Source of the DNA: JBGAQP01 sp044220635
GTDB lineage: Bacteria > Pseudomonadota > Gammaproteobacteria > Burkholderiales > Usitatibacteraceae
Direction: 5' to 3'
Assembly: GCA_044220635.1 (NCBI GenBank)
Contig: JBGAQP010000008.1
Span: 73,288-137,287, forward strand
DNA: 64,000 nt
Shown: positions 15,823 through 24,113 of the stretch, piece after piece
How positions within the stretch are numbered: position 1 is the stretch's first letter
How the letters are laid out: each line of letters begins with the position of its first letter
The notes under the pieces: model-generated
What the model was told of the DNA's origin: nothing
Database searches by the model: none
The model's input: only the letters and a program-made list of their open reading frames with translations
Made by a program: the position numbers and the translations under genes

Positions 15823-16569
15823 ATGGCGACCAACACGCTCTCCGACTGGTTCGCGTCCCCGCTCGGGCAATACCTGCTCGAGAAGGAGCGCGCGTACCTC
15901 GACGACGTGACGCCCGACATCTTCGGCTTCCACGCGTTGCAGCTGGGGCTGCCGGAGGTCGACTTCCTCCGCGAAAGCCGCATCGCCCACCGCATGCGCA
16001 TCGCACCCTGGGGCGAGGTCGCAGTGCGCGCGCGCGGCCACGAGCTGCCGTTCGCCACGCAGTCCGTGGACCTCGCGCTCCTGCCCCACGTGCTCGAGTT
16101 CGCCGACGATCCCCACGCGGTGCTGCGCGAGATCGACCGCGTGATGATGCCCGAGGGGCGCCTCGTCATCGTCGGGTTCAATCCCTGGAGCCTCTGGGGG
16201 CTGCGCAGCGCGCTCGGGTTCTCGCGGCACCTCCATCCCTGGTGCGGTCACTTCGTGTCGCTGCCCCGCGTGAAGGACTGGCTGTCGCTGCTCGGCTTCG
16301 ACGTCTCGGCCGGGCGGCTCGCCGGCTACGTGCCGCCCATCGACCGCGAGACCTGGCGCCGGCGCTTCGCCTTCATGGAGCCCGCGGGCGACCGCTGGTG
16401 GGCGATCGGGGGCGCGATCTACATGCTGCAGGCGATCAAGCGCGTACGCGGCATGCGCCTCATCACGCCCGCCTGGCAGGAACAGAAGGCGCGCGAGAAG
16501 CGCCTCGTCGCCGCAGCCAAGCGCGAGGACGCCACGCGGCCCGCCGTCAACCTGAAGCTCGTCAAGTAA
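15823..16569 (+). CDS. Class I SAM-dependent methyltransferase
   Basis: A 248-residue protein with a methyltransferase type-11 core. SVDLALLPHVLEFADDPHAV and LREIDRVMMPEGRLVIVGFN correspond to motif II/III, and the C-terminus is basic. The canonical GxGxG loop is not visible, so SAM binding is inferred from the core. It is the first gene of a run with rnhA (1 bp gap), dnaQ and a GGDEF-EAL gene. The gloB/methyltransferase/rnhA/dnaQ order recurs in betaproteobacteria, but the substrate is unknown. TATTAG and TAGAAT hexamers in the 26-bp divergent gap may serve as a promoter. Confidence 0.85.
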   Translation: MATNTLSDWFASPLGQYLLEKERAYLDDVTPDIFGFHALQLGLPEVDFLRESRIAHRMRIAPWGEVAVRARGHELPFATQSVDLALLPHVLEFADDPHAVLREIDRVMMPEGRLVIVGFNPWSLWGLRSALGFSRHLHPWCGHFVSLPRVKDWLSLLGFDVSAGRLAGYVPPIDRETWRRRFAFMEPAGDRWWAIGGAIYMLQAIKRVRGMRLITPAWQEQKAREKRLVAAAKREDATRPAVNLKLVK

Positions 16570-16570
16570 C

Positions 16571-17023
16571 TTGAGCCATCGAACCGCGGGACAAGCGGTC
16601 CACATCTACACCGACGGCGCATGCAAGGGCAATCCCGGCCCGGGAGGCTGGGGCGCCCTGCTGCGCTTCGGCGGCGAGGAACGCGAGATGTGCGGCGGGG
16701 AATTCTCGACCACGAACAACCGCATGGAGCTCACCGCCGTGATCGAGGCGCTCGCGGCCCTCAAGCGGCCGAGCCGCGTCGTGCTGCACACGGATTCGCA
16801 ATACGTCCAGAAGGGCATCACGGAGTGGATCCACGGCTGGAAGGCCAGGGGCTGGCGCACCGCCGGCAAGACCCCGGTGAAGAACGCCGACCTGTGGAAG
16901 CGCCTCGACGAGCTCGCCGCAGGCCACGAGATCGAGTGGAAGTGGGTGCGCGGGCACGCCGGCCACGACGGCAACGAGCGCGCCGACGGCCTGGCGAACC
17001 GCGGCGTGGAGGGACTGGGGTGA
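16571..17023 (+). CDS. rnhA: Ribonuclease HI
   Basis: A 150-residue endonuclease that cuts the RNA strand of RNA-DNA hybrids. The catalytic residues Asp15 (YTDGACKGNPG), Glu53 (NNRMELTAV), Asp75 (HTDSQYV), His129 and Asp139 (GHAGHDGNERAD) all sit at a constant offset of +5 from E. coli RNase HI. The TTG start lies 1 bp after the methyltransferase stop. The stop overlaps the dnaQ start (GTGA). Confidence 0.97.
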   Translation: MSHRTAGQAVHIYTDGACKGNPGPGGWGALLRFGGEEREMCGGEFSTTNNRMELTAVIEALAALKRPSRVVLHTDSQYVQKGITEWIHGWKARGWRTAGKTPVKNADLWKRLDELAAGHEIEWKWVRGHAGHDGNERADGLANRGVEGLG

Positions 17024-17724
17024 GGCGCATCGTCCTCGACACCGAGACCACGGGACTCGCGCCCGAGGAAGGCCATCGCATCATCGAGATCGCCTGCCTG
17101 GAGGTCGCCGACCGCCGCCCGACGGGGCGGCACTTCCACCGCTACGTCAACCCCGAGCGCGAGATCGACGCGGCCGCCACCCAGGTCCACGGCCTCACCG
17201 CGGAGGACCTCGCCGACAAGCCGCGCTTCGCCGACATCGCCGACGAGTTCCTCGACTTCGTCGCCGACGCGGAGCTGCTGATCCACAACGCGCCCTTCGA
17301 CCTGGGGTTCCTCGACGCGGAGCTCGCGCGCGCCGGCCGGCCGGCGATCGCCGAGCGCTGCACGGTGACCGACACCCTGGCGCTCGCCCGCGAGCTCCAC
17401 CCGGGCAAGAAGAACTCGCTCGACGCGCTGTGCGAGCGCTACGGCGTCGACCACTCGCGGCGCGCGCTCCACGGGGCGCTGCTCGACGCGCAGCTCCTCG
17501 CCGAGGTGTGGCTCGCGATGACCCGCGGGCAGGACAGCCTCGACATCGCGCTGGGCGCCCCCGACGCAGGGGGTGCCGCGGAGCCGGGCGCGCGCCCCGC
17601 GCGGCTCGCGGTGGTCCGGGCGGACGCCGAGGAGCTGCGACTGCACGCCGAGATGTGCGAGCGCATCGACGGCGAGAGCCGGGGGCGCTGCCTCTGGAAG
17701 CGCGCCGCCGGGGAGCGGGCGTGA
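17020..17724 (+). CDS. dnaQ: DNA polymerase III subunit epsilon (proofreading exonuclease)
   Basis: A 234-residue 3'-5' exonuclease of the DEDDh class that proofreads during replication. ExoI is IVLDTETTG (Asp7, Glu9), ExoII is IHNAPFDLGFLDAEL, and ExoIII is HGALLDAQLLAEVW with the active-site His. The tail has the family's YGVDHSRR. The GTG start overlaps the rnhA stop by 4 nt. The stop in turn overlaps the next GTG, so the genes are translationally linked. The C-terminal 50 residues, which bind the alpha subunit, are poorly conserved by eye. Confidence 0.95.
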   Translation: MRRIVLDTETTGLAPEEGHRIIEIACLEVADRRPTGRHFHRYVNPEREIDAAATQVHGLTAEDLADKPRFADIADEFLDFVADAELLIHNAPFDLGFLDAELARAGRPAIAERCTVTDTLALARELHPGKKNSLDALCERYGVDHSRRALHGALLDAQLLAEVWLAMTRGQDSLDIALGAPDAGGAAEPGARPARLAVVRADAEELRLHAEMCERIDGESRGRCLWKRAAGERA

Positions 17725-19442
17725 AGCCGGCCGCCCCGTCCCCGGAGAGCCCGCGCGACGAGCGGCGCGAGCTCGCCTCGCGGATCATCGGCCTGGGCGC
17801 CATCCCCATCGCCGTCTTCTGCGCGATCTTCCTGTTCGCGCGCGCCGCGCTCGGCACGGAGGCGGGCGGGCAGATGTGGACGCTCATCCTCGCCCTGGGC
17901 GGGGCCGTGATCGCGCTCTTCCCGCTCGCCGCCCTCGCCGCGCGCGCGGTGACCGGGGAAGTGCAGGCGGTCGCCGAGGCGGTGCGCCTGGTCGCCGCCG
18001 GCGTCGAGGAGCCGCCGCTGCCGGAGCTCACCCCGCCCCTCGAGGGGCTCAAGCGCGAGGTCCTCGGGCTCGCGCGCGACATCCAGGGCCAGCAGGCGCG
18101 CCTGCAGGAGCGCCTCGACACCGCCCGCCAGCAGATCTTCTTCCTCACGAACCACGACGCCCTCACGGGGCTCGCCAACCGCAAGACGCTGGAGGAGCGC
18201 CTCGAGAGCGCCATGGCGGGCGCGAAGAACATGGGCAGCACGCACGCGCTCCTCTATCTCGACATCGACCATTTCCACCGGATCAACGATTCCTTCGGCC
18301 ACCTCGCCGGCGACGAGCTCCTGCGCCGCATCACGCCCGTGCTCAAGGGCTGCCTGCGCGAGGAAGAGCGCCTCGCGCGGGTCGGGGGCGACGAGTTCGC
18401 CGTGCTCATCGAGAACTGCAGCGCGGACTACGCGATGGCCACCGCCACGCAGCTGCGCGATGCCGTGCAGTCCTGGCAGTTCGAGTGGGAGGACCGCGCC
18501 TTCCAGGTCGGGGTGAGCGTCGGCATCGTCGCGATCACCAAGCTCACCCCCAGCATCTCGGCGATCTTCAGCGAGGCGGACACCGCCTGCTTCACCGCGA
18601 AGGAGCAGGGGCGCAACCGCGTGTTCGCCTTCCACGACGCCTCCGCCTCCCAGTACCTGCGCCAGACGAGCCGCGGCTGGCTCAAGCGCATCAACGACGC
18701 GCTCTCCGAGGGCGCCTTCACGCTGCTCTACCAGCCGATCCTGCCGCTCGAGGGGCCGCGCACGACGGGTGTGCGGCGCTTCGAGGCGCTGCTGCGCATG
18801 AGCGAGACGGGCGGCGAGCTGATCCTGCCGATGTCGTTCATCCCCGTCGCCGAGCGCTACGACCTGATGCGCACCATCGACCGCTGGGTGATCGAGCGCG
18901 CGTTCTCCGACTTCCGCCGCCTCGCGAAGCGCCGCGACCACCCGATGCCCGCCGAGTTCTCGATCAATCTTTCGGGGCACACGCTCTCGAGCCCCGAGTT
19001 CGCCGACTTCCTGAAGGAGCGCTTCACGCACTACGGCGTGCCGCCGCAGTGCGTGTACTTCGAGATCACGGAGACGGCCGCGATCGCCAACGTCGAGCGC
19101 GCGCGCGCGCTGATCGAGTCGCTGCGCGCGCTCGGCGTGCGCTTCTTCCTCGACGACTTCGGCTCGGGGCTGTCGTCGTTCAATTACCTCAAGCATTTCC
19201 CGGTCGACGGGATCAAGATCGACGGGCTGTTCGTGAAGGGGGTCGCGCGCAACTACCTCGACTACGCCCTGGTCGAGTCGATCCAGAAGATCGGCACGAG
19301 CCTCGGACTGCAGACCATCGCGGAGTACGTCGAGAACGAGGACATCGCGAGGAAGCTCATCCAGATCGGCATTCCCCTGGGGCAGGGCTTCTTCCTCTCG
19401 CCCCCGCGCCCCTGGGAGGCGCTCTTCGACGAGGCCGCCTGA
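17721..19442 (+). CDS. Membrane GGDEF-EAL cyclic-di-GMP protein
   Basis: A 573-residue signalling protein with two N-terminal membrane helices (about 20-42 and 52-75) and no large sensor domain. The diguanylate cyclase domain has an intact GGDEF (residues 222-226). The RxxD product-inhibition site is REEE (213-216), so it appears lost. The phosphodiesterase domain is also intact: EALLR at 355-359, SINLSG, EITETA, DDFGSG, KIDG and QTIAEYVE. Either activity may dominate. The GTG start overlaps dnaQ. A two-cytochrome transcript follows after about 150 bp. Confidence 0.93.
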   Translation: MKPAAPSPESPRDERRELASRIIGLGAIPIAVFCAIFLFARAALGTEAGGQMWTLILALGGAVIALFPLAALAARAVTGEVQAVAEAVRLVAAGVEEPPLPELTPPLEGLKREVLGLARDIQGQQARLQERLDTARQQIFFLTNHDALTGLANRKTLEERLESAMAGAKNMGSTHALLYLDIDHFHRINDSFGHLAGDELLRRITPVLKGCLREEERLARVGGDEFAVLIENCSADYAMATATQLRDAVQSWQFEWEDRAFQVGVSVGIVAITKLTPSISAIFSEADTACFTAKEQGRNRVFAFHDASASQYLRQTSRGWLKRINDALSEGAFTLLYQPILPLEGPRTTGVRRFEALLRMSETGGELILPMSFIPVAERYDLMRTIDRWVIERAFSDFRRLAKRRDHPMPAEFSINLSGHTLSSPEFADFLKERFTHYGVPPQCVYFEITETAAIANVERARALIESLRALGVRFFLDDFGSGLSSFNYLKHFPVDGIKIDGLFVKGVARNYLDYALVESIQKIGTSLGLQTIAEYVENEDIARKLIQIGIPLGQGFFLSPPRPWEALFDEAA

Positions 19443-19544
19443 GGCGGTTGCCCGCCCCGGGGGTGCGCGCGGCCGGCCTGGTTCGGCTCTCGAAACGGGC
19501 GGCAGGCCGCGCCCGGGCGCTGGCACGGCGGGCAGGGCGTGGGA

Positions 19545-19550
19545 TATACT
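19545..19550 (+). promoter_or_regulatory. Possible -10 (TATACT) for the cytochrome c pair
   Basis: TATACT stands out in a GC-rich 156-bp gap, 49 bp before the first cytochrome start. A TGGCAC hexamer lies 17-18 bp upstream and is a weak -35. The rest of the gap shows nothing else recognisable. Confidence 0.35.
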
Positions 19551-19598
19551 TCGCCGCTGCTGCACGCCCATACCCACTCGAAAAAACCCCCGATCCCC

Positions 19599-19934
19599 AT
19601 GTCCACACTCCGCATCCTCGTCGCCGCCACGGCGGCCGCGCTGGCCTTCGGCGCGCACGCAGCCGGCGACCCGGCCGCGGGCAAGAAGCGCAATTTCCAG
19701 TGCCAGGGCTGCCACGGCATCCCCGGCTGGAAGACCGCCTTCCCCGAGGTCTACACCGTTCCCAAGCTCGGGGGGCAGCATCCGGCCTACATCGTCTCCG
19801 CGCTCAAGGCCTACAAGAAGGGCGAGCGCGACCATCCGACGATGCGCGCCATCGCCGCCGACCTCTCCGACAAGGACATGGAGGATCTGGCGGCCTACTA
19901 CGGCAACGGCGCCTCGGCGACGGCGAAGAAATGA
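19599..19934 (+). CDS. Small periplasmic cytochrome c, first of a tandem pair
   Basis: A 111-residue class I c-type cytochrome. A signal peptide (1-22, cleavage after AHA-A) is followed by the haem-binding CQGCH at residues 35-39. A likely axial methionine lies in HPTMRAIAADLS. The central IPGWKTAFPEVYTVPKLGGQ insert differs from its neighbour. The ATG start was chosen to give the signal peptide. It lies 11 bp ahead of a paralogue with the haem site at the same residue. The pair probably shuttles electrons in the periplasm, but partners are unknown. Confidence 0.9.
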   Translation: MSTLRILVAATAAALAFGAHAAGDPAAGKKRNFQCQGCHGIPGWKTAFPEVYTVPKLGGQHPAYIVSALKAYKKGERDHPTMRAIAADLSDKDMEDLAAYYGNGASATAKK

Positions 19935-19945
19935 GGAGCGCGACC

Positions 19946-20269
19946 ATGACGACCAAGACGCTCTTCGCGGCCGCCCTGATCGCGATCTGCGCCCCCGCCT
20001 TCGCCGCCAAGGGCGACGCGGAGGCCGGCAAGAAGAAGGCCGAGCCCTGCAAGGCCTGCCACGGCGAGACGGGCCTCAGCGCGAGCCCCGAGTTCCCGAA
20101 CCTCGCGGGCCAGAACGCCGATTACCTCGCGGCCGCCCTCGCCCACTACAAGGCGGGCAAGCGCAAGAACCCCATCATGCAGGGCCAGGTGGCCAACCTC
20201 TCGCCGCGGGACATGCAGGACCTCGCGGCGCACTTCGCCGCGCAGAAGGGCCTCGCGATCAAGTACTGA
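19946..20269 (+). CDS. Small periplasmic cytochrome c, second of a tandem pair
   Basis: A 107-residue class I cytochrome c with a signal peptide (cleavage near AFA-AKGD) and CKACH at residues 35-39. The probable axial Met lies in NPIMQGQVANLS, in the order of the cytochrome c553/c4-half family. AGGAG sits 7 bp before the ATG. It is paralogous to the preceding gene and ends before a strong terminator. Confidence 0.92.
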   Translation: MTTKTLFAAALIAICAPAFAAKGDAEAGKKKAEPCKACHGETGLSASPEFPNLAGQNADYLAAALAHYKAGKRKNPIMQGQVANLSPRDMQDLAAHFAAQKGLAIKY

Positions 20270-20289
20270 GCGGCCTTTCCCGCGACCCC

Positions 20290-20316
20290 GAAAGCCCGGC
20301 CCCGTGCCGGGCTTTC
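20290..20316. terminator. Strong hairpin terminator after the cytochrome pair
   Basis: A perfect 10-bp stem GAAAGCCCGG / CCGGGCTTTC with a 7-nt loop is followed by GCTTT on the plus strand. On the minus strand TTTC also follows the stem, so it may serve the convergent DUF1841 gene too. Confidence 0.75.
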
Positions 20317-20333
20317 GCTTTGCGGCGCGCCGC

Positions 20334-20759
20334 TCAGAGCCTGCGGCGCAGGCAGTCGAGGTAGGCCTCGTTGTCGAAGCCGGTGCCGTGGCGCTGCGCC
20401 TTCCAGAGCACCTCGGCGAGGCACTCCATCGCCGCGTGCCGGGCCGTGTGCTCCGAATCGAGGCGGCGGGCGAGCGTGGCGAGAATCCCGCGGATGCCCG
20501 GTGGCTGGTCGATCGCCGCCTGCTCGTCGATCGCGAGGTGCAGCGCGAGGTGCAGGAACGGGTTCGTCTCGCCCTCCTCGGGCGTCCAGGTCCGGTCGCG
20601 GTAGCGCTCCGGGTCCGAGAGCACCGGGTGGTACTCGGGGTGCTCGAGCACGATCGCGAGCGCCTGGGACTCCAGGGGCGTGAGCGCCTCGCCCGCGCGC
20701 GATTTCGCCCAGGTCGCGAACAGGAAATCGCGGGCCTGGTCGCGGGTCGGCTCAAACAC
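20334..20759 (-). CDS. DUF1841 family protein
   Basis: A 141-residue soluble protein of the betaproteobacterial DUF1841 family. It has the conserved segments ATWAKSRAGEALTPLES, HPEYHPVLSD, ETNPFLHLALHLAI and HAAMECLAEVLWKAQR. The GTG start overlaps the nth stop by 8 bp. The family normally follows nth, and its function is unknown. The conserved His-rich HLALHLAI helix could bind metal, which is speculation. Confidence 0.88.
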   Translation of the reverse strand: MFEPTRDQARDFLFATWAKSRAGEALTPLESQALAIVLEHPEYHPVLSDPERYRDRTWTPEEGETNPFLHLALHLAIDEQAAIDQPPGIRGILATLARRLDSEHTARHAAMECLAEVLWKAQRHGTGFDNEAYLDCLRRRL

Positions 20760-21393
20760 GGTGCATCGCCTTTTCCCTGAACCCGCACTGCTCGTAGACG
20801 AGGCAGGCGCCGCAGCGGGGCTTGCGCGCGAGGCAGGTGTAGCGACCGTGCAGGATGAGCCAGTGGTGCGCGTGGCGGCGGAACGCCTCGGGAACGACCC
20901 GGAGGAGCGCCTTTTCGACGGCGAGGGGATCCTTCCCGGGGGCGAGCCCGGTGCGGTTGGCCACGCGGAAGATGTGGGTGTCGACGGCGATCGTCGGCTC
21001 GCCGAAGGCGACGTTCAGCACCACGTTCGCGGTCTTGCGGCCCACGCCCGGAAGCGCCTCGAGCGCCTCGCGCGTGCGCGGCACCTCGCCGCCGTGGCGC
21101 TCGAGGAGAAGGCGCGACATCGCCACGACGTTCTTCGCCTTGGTCCGGAAGAGCCCGATGGTCCGGACATACCCCGCGAGCCCCTCCTCGCCGAGGGCCA
21201 CGATCGCCGCGGGGGTGTTCGCCACGGGGAAGAGCTTCGCGGTGGCGAGGTTCACGCTCCTGTCGGTGGCCTGCGCCGAGAGGATCACCGCGACCAGCAG
21301 CTCGTAGGGCGTGCGGTAGGCGAGCTCGCTGCGCGGCTGCGGATTCGCGGCGGCCAGGCGCGCGAAGAAGGCCTGGCGCCGGGCGGGGCTCAT
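20752..21393 (-). CDS. nth: Endonuclease III (DNA glycosylase/AP lyase)
   Basis: A 213-residue base-excision-repair enzyme for oxidised pyrimidines. Catalytic Lys120 (LPGVGRKTANVV) and Asp138 (VDTHIFRV) fall at exactly the E. coli numbers. The C-terminal [4Fe-4S] motif C-x6-C-x2-C-x5-C is CLARKPRCGACLVYEQC. The start overlaps the rsxB stop (ATGA) and the stop overlaps DUF1841, so all three are translationally linked. Confidence 0.97.
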   Translation of the reverse strand: MSPARRQAFFARLAAANPQPRSELAYRTPYELLVAVILSAQATDRSVNLATAKLFPVANTPAAIVALGEEGLAGYVRTIGLFRTKAKNVVAMSRLLLERHGGEVPRTREALEALPGVGRKTANVVLNVAFGEPTIAVDTHIFRVANRTGLAPGKDPLAVEKALLRVVPEAFRRHAHHWLILHGRYTCLARKPRCGACLVYEQCGFREKAMHRV

Positions 21394-21899
21394 TCGCGGC
21401 ACTCGAGGCTCGCGGCGCGTTCGGCGGCATCGCGGGCGATGCGCAGGCGGTGGAATTCGTGCCGGGACCGGGAGAGCGAGGCCTCGGGAAGCGCCGGCGC
21501 GGCGACGAGCGCGATGCAATCCACGGGGCAGGGCGGCAGGCACAGCTCGCAGCCCGTGCACCAGGCGGCGATCACGGTGTGCATGAGCTTCGGGGCGCCG
21601 ACGATCGCGTCCACCGGGCAGGCCGCGAGGCACTTGGCGCAGCCGATGCACTCGGGCTCGTCGATCACGGCCACCTGCGGCGGGCGGTGCGGGCCGCAGG
21701 CGGGGTCGAGGGGCTTCGCGCTCCGGCCGAGCAGCCGGGCGAGGCGCCCGACGCCTTCGTCGCCTCCCGGGGGGCAGCGGTCGATGTCGGCCTCCCCGCG
21801 CGCGATCGCCTCGGCATAGGGCCGGCAGCCCTCGAAGCCGCATTGCGTGCACTGCGTCTGGGGAAGGAGCGCGTCGATGCGCTCGGCGAGGCGGTTCAT
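21390..21899 (-). CDS. rsxB: RsxB/RnfB-type polyferredoxin, short form
   Basis: A 169-residue iron-sulfur protein. An N-terminal Fe-S domain (CTQCGFEGCRPYAEA, with a fourth Cys in DRCPPGG) is followed by two [4Fe-4S] ferredoxin motifs, CIGCAKCLAACPVDA and CTGCELCLPPCPVDC. The N-terminal membrane helix of RnfB is absent, and none of the other Rnf subunits is nearby. It may therefore be a free electron carrier; its adjacency to nth, another Fe-S protein, is usual in betaproteobacteria. It overlaps ald and nth by 4 bp each. Confidence 0.9.
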   Translation of the reverse strand: MNRLAERIDALLPQTQCTQCGFEGCRPYAEAIARGEADIDRCPPGGDEGVGRLARLLGRSAKPLDPACGPHRPPQVAVIDEPECIGCAKCLAACPVDAIVGAPKLMHTVIAAWCTGCELCLPPCPVDCIALVAAPALPEASLSRSRHEFHRLRIARDAAERAASLECRE

Positions 21900-23008
21900 G
21901 CGGCGAGCGCCTCCTCGACGGGCGACCAGTCGAGGCCGGCCTCGGCGGCGATTGCCGGGTGCGTGGGGCGGCCGTTCCACAGCACCACGCCCGCGCGCAG
22001 CGCCGCGTTCTGGGCGAGGGCGCGCGCCACGCCCTTGCCGGCCATCTCGAGCACGAAGGGCAGGGCGGCGGCGGCCAGCGCCGCGGTCGCGCTTCTCGCG
22101 TAGGCCGCGGGCATGTTGCCCACGCAATAGTGGACCACGCCTTCGGCAACGAAGGTGGGTTCGGCGTGCGTGGTCGGGCGTGAGGTCTCCGCCACCCCGC
22201 CCGCGTCGATCGAGACGTCGACGATCACCGCGCCCGGCCGCATCCGGCGCACGAGCGTGCGGGGCAGCAGCTTCGGCGTCGGCGTGGCCGGGACGAAGAC
22301 CGCGCCCACGACCAGGTCCGCGGCGAGCGCGGCCGCCTCGACCGCGGCGCCCGTGGCGATCCCGACGGCCATGCGCGCGCCGTGCTTCGCGCGCAGCCGC
22401 TCGCGCGTGCGCTCGCTGCGGCACAGGAGCGTCACGCTCGCGCCCATGGCGCTCGCGAGTTCCGCCGCGCCCTCGCCCGCGTGGCCCGCTCCGAGCACGA
22501 GCACCTGTGCGGGTTGCGCGCCGGGCGCCCCGCCGAACAGCGTCCCGTTGCCGCCCTGCGGAAGGCCGAGCAGGTGCGCGCCCAGCGGGATCGCCATGCG
22601 CCCGGCGATCGCCGACATCGGCGCGAGCAGCGGGAAAAGGCCGTCGGGGTCGTGCACCATCTCGAAGGCGATCGCGCTCACGCCCCGCCTGGCGAGCGCG
22701 CGCGTGAGCTCCGGCTCGCCTGCCAGGTGCTGGAAGCCGAAGAGGACGAGCCCCGGCGCGAGGCGCTCGCGCTCGCCGGGCTGGATCTCCTTCACCTTGA
22801 CCGCGAGGTCCACCGCCCAGGCCGCCGCGCGGTCCGCGATGCGCGCGCCGGCGGCGGCGAATTCCGCGTCCGCGAGGCCCACGCCCGAGCCCGCGCCCGA
22901 TTCCACGACCACCTCGTGGCCGGCCGCGGCGAGCGCGCGCACGCCGGCGGGAACCAGGGCCAGCCGGCGCTCGCCTTCCTTCGTCTCGCGGGGCACGCCG
23001 ATGCGCAT
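21896..23008 (-). CDS. ald: Alanine dehydrogenase
   Basis: A 370-residue NAD-dependent enzyme converting alanine to pyruvate and ammonia, at the family's normal length. It begins MRIGVPRETKEGERRLALVP. The substrate Lys lies in AVKVKEIQ and His in FGFQHLA. The nucleotide loop is VLVLGAGHAGEGAAELA, and the Asp is in VDVSIDAGG. The related transhydrogenase alpha subunit is the alternative, but length and the lone gene favour Ald. The start shares one base with the pyrD stop (TGATG) and the stop overlaps rsxB. Confidence 0.87.
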   Translation of the reverse strand: MRIGVPRETKEGERRLALVPAGVRALAAAGHEVVVESGAGSGVGLADAEFAAAGARIADRAAAWAVDLAVKVKEIQPGERERLAPGLVLFGFQHLAGEPELTRALARRGVSAIAFEMVHDPDGLFPLLAPMSAIAGRMAIPLGAHLLGLPQGGNGTLFGGAPGAQPAQVLVLGAGHAGEGAAELASAMGASVTLLCRSERTRERLRAKHGARMAVGIATGAAVEAAALAADLVVGAVFVPATPTPKLLPRTLVRRMRPGAVIVDVSIDAGGVAETSRPTTHAEPTFVAEGVVHYCVGNMPAAYARSATAALAAAALPFVLEMAGKGVARALAQNAALRAGVVLWNGRPTHPAIAAEAGLDWSPVEEALAA

Positions 23009-24021
23009 CAGCGCCTCAGCGCGCGGCGCGAATCGGCGATGACCCGCGGCCCGCGGTAGATGAACCCGGTGTAGACCTGCACGAGGCTCGCGCCCGCCTC
23101 GACCTTGGCGCGCGCGTCCTCGCCCGAGAGGATGCCGCCCACGCCGATGAGGGGGAGCTTGCCGCCGAGGGCCTTCGCGAGGGCGGCGAGCACGGCCGTC
23201 GAACGCGCGAAGAGCGGGCGACCCGAGAGCCCTCCGGCCTCGACGGCCGCCGGGTGCCCCGCAACGCCCTCGCGCCCGACGGTCGTGTTGGTGGCGATCA
23301 GCGCGTCGACGCGGTGGCGCAGGGCGAACTCGGCGATCGCCTCGATCCCGGCCTCGTCGAGGTCCGGCGCGACTTTCACGGCGATGGGCTTCCTGCGGCC
23401 GTGGCGCGCGGCGAGCGCGTCGCGCCGCGCCATGACGACGCCGAGCAGCTCGTCGAGGTTGTCCGGCGACTGGAGCTCGCGCAGGCTCTTCGTGTTGGGC
23501 GAGGAGATGTTGACCGCGATGTAGCTCGCGCGGGCGTAGACCGCGTCGAGGCAGGCGAGGTAGTCGCGCGAGGCGTTCTCGATGGGGGTGTCGAAATTCT
23601 TGCCGATGTTGATCCCGAGCACGCCGCGGAAGCTCGAGCGCTCGAGGTTGGCGAGGAGCTGCTCGACGCCCACGTTGTTGAAGCCCATGCGGTTGATGAT
23701 CGCCTCGTGCTCGACGAGGCGGAAGAGCCGCGGCTTCGGGTTTCCCGGCTGCGGTCGCGGCGTCACCGTGCCCACCTCGAGGAACCCGAATCCCAGCGCC
23801 CCGAGCGCGTCGACGTACTCGCCGTTCTTGTCGAGGCCGGCAGCGAGCCCCACGGGGTTCGGGAAATCGATGCCCATGACGTTGCGGGCCTCCCCGGAGT
23901 CGCTGCCCGCGCCCAGGAGTGCGGCGCCGGGCCCGAGCGCGCACAGCGACTTCAGCGCGAGGTCGTGGGCGAATTCGGGATCGAGGCGGAAGAGGGCTGC
24001 GCGGGCGAGCGAGTAGAGCAC
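23008..24021 (-). CDS. pyrD: Dihydroorotate dehydrogenase (quinone), class 2
   Basis: A 337-residue FMN enzyme that oxidises dihydroorotate to orotate in pyrimidine synthesis and passes electrons to quinone at the inner membrane. The N-terminal amphipathic helix MLYSLARAALFRLDPEFAHD marks the membrane-associated class 2. The catalytic Ser is in NISSPNT, with FMN-binding INIGKN, IGVGGI and VQVYTGFIYRGP. It heads a run of five overlapping genes, pyrD-ald-rsxB-nth-DUF1841. Confidence 0.97.
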   Translation of the reverse strand: MLYSLARAALFRLDPEFAHDLALKSLCALGPGAALLGAGSDSGEARNVMGIDFPNPVGLAAGLDKNGEYVDALGALGFGFLEVGTVTPRPQPGNPKPRLFRLVEHEAIINRMGFNNVGVEQLLANLERSSFRGVLGINIGKNFDTPIENASRDYLACLDAVYARASYIAVNISSPNTKSLRELQSPDNLDELLGVVMARRDALAARHGRRKPIAVKVAPDLDEAGIEAIAEFALRHRVDALIATNTTVGREGVAGHPAAVEAGGLSGRPLFARSTAVLAALAKALGGKLPLIGVGGILSGEDARAKVEAGASLVQVYTGFIYRGPRVIADSRRALRR

Positions 24022-24030
24022 GGTCGATTC

Positions 24031-24056
24031 GTCATTCCCGCTCAGGCGGTAATCCC
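24031..24056. repeat. REP-like extragenic repeat, degenerate copy 2
   Basis: GTCATTCCCGCTCAGGCGGT followed by AATCCC matches the same element as at 10301-10326 with a few substitutions that weaken the stem. It sits just upstream of pyrD in the 92-bp gap below bpt. Confidence 0.55.
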
Positions 24057-24064
24057 TTCGTTAG

Positions 24065-24084
24065 GTCCCCGAAGGCTCGGGGAC
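24065..24084. terminator. Hairpin downstream of bpt (possible terminator)
   Basis: A perfect 8-bp stem GTCCCCGA / TCGGGGAC with loop AGGC lies 29 bp past the bpt stop. No T-run follows on either strand, so it may stabilise the message rather than end it. Confidence 0.4.
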
Positions 24085-24113
24085 GGATCGCCCCGCGGGC
24101 CCGGCGGACCGCG

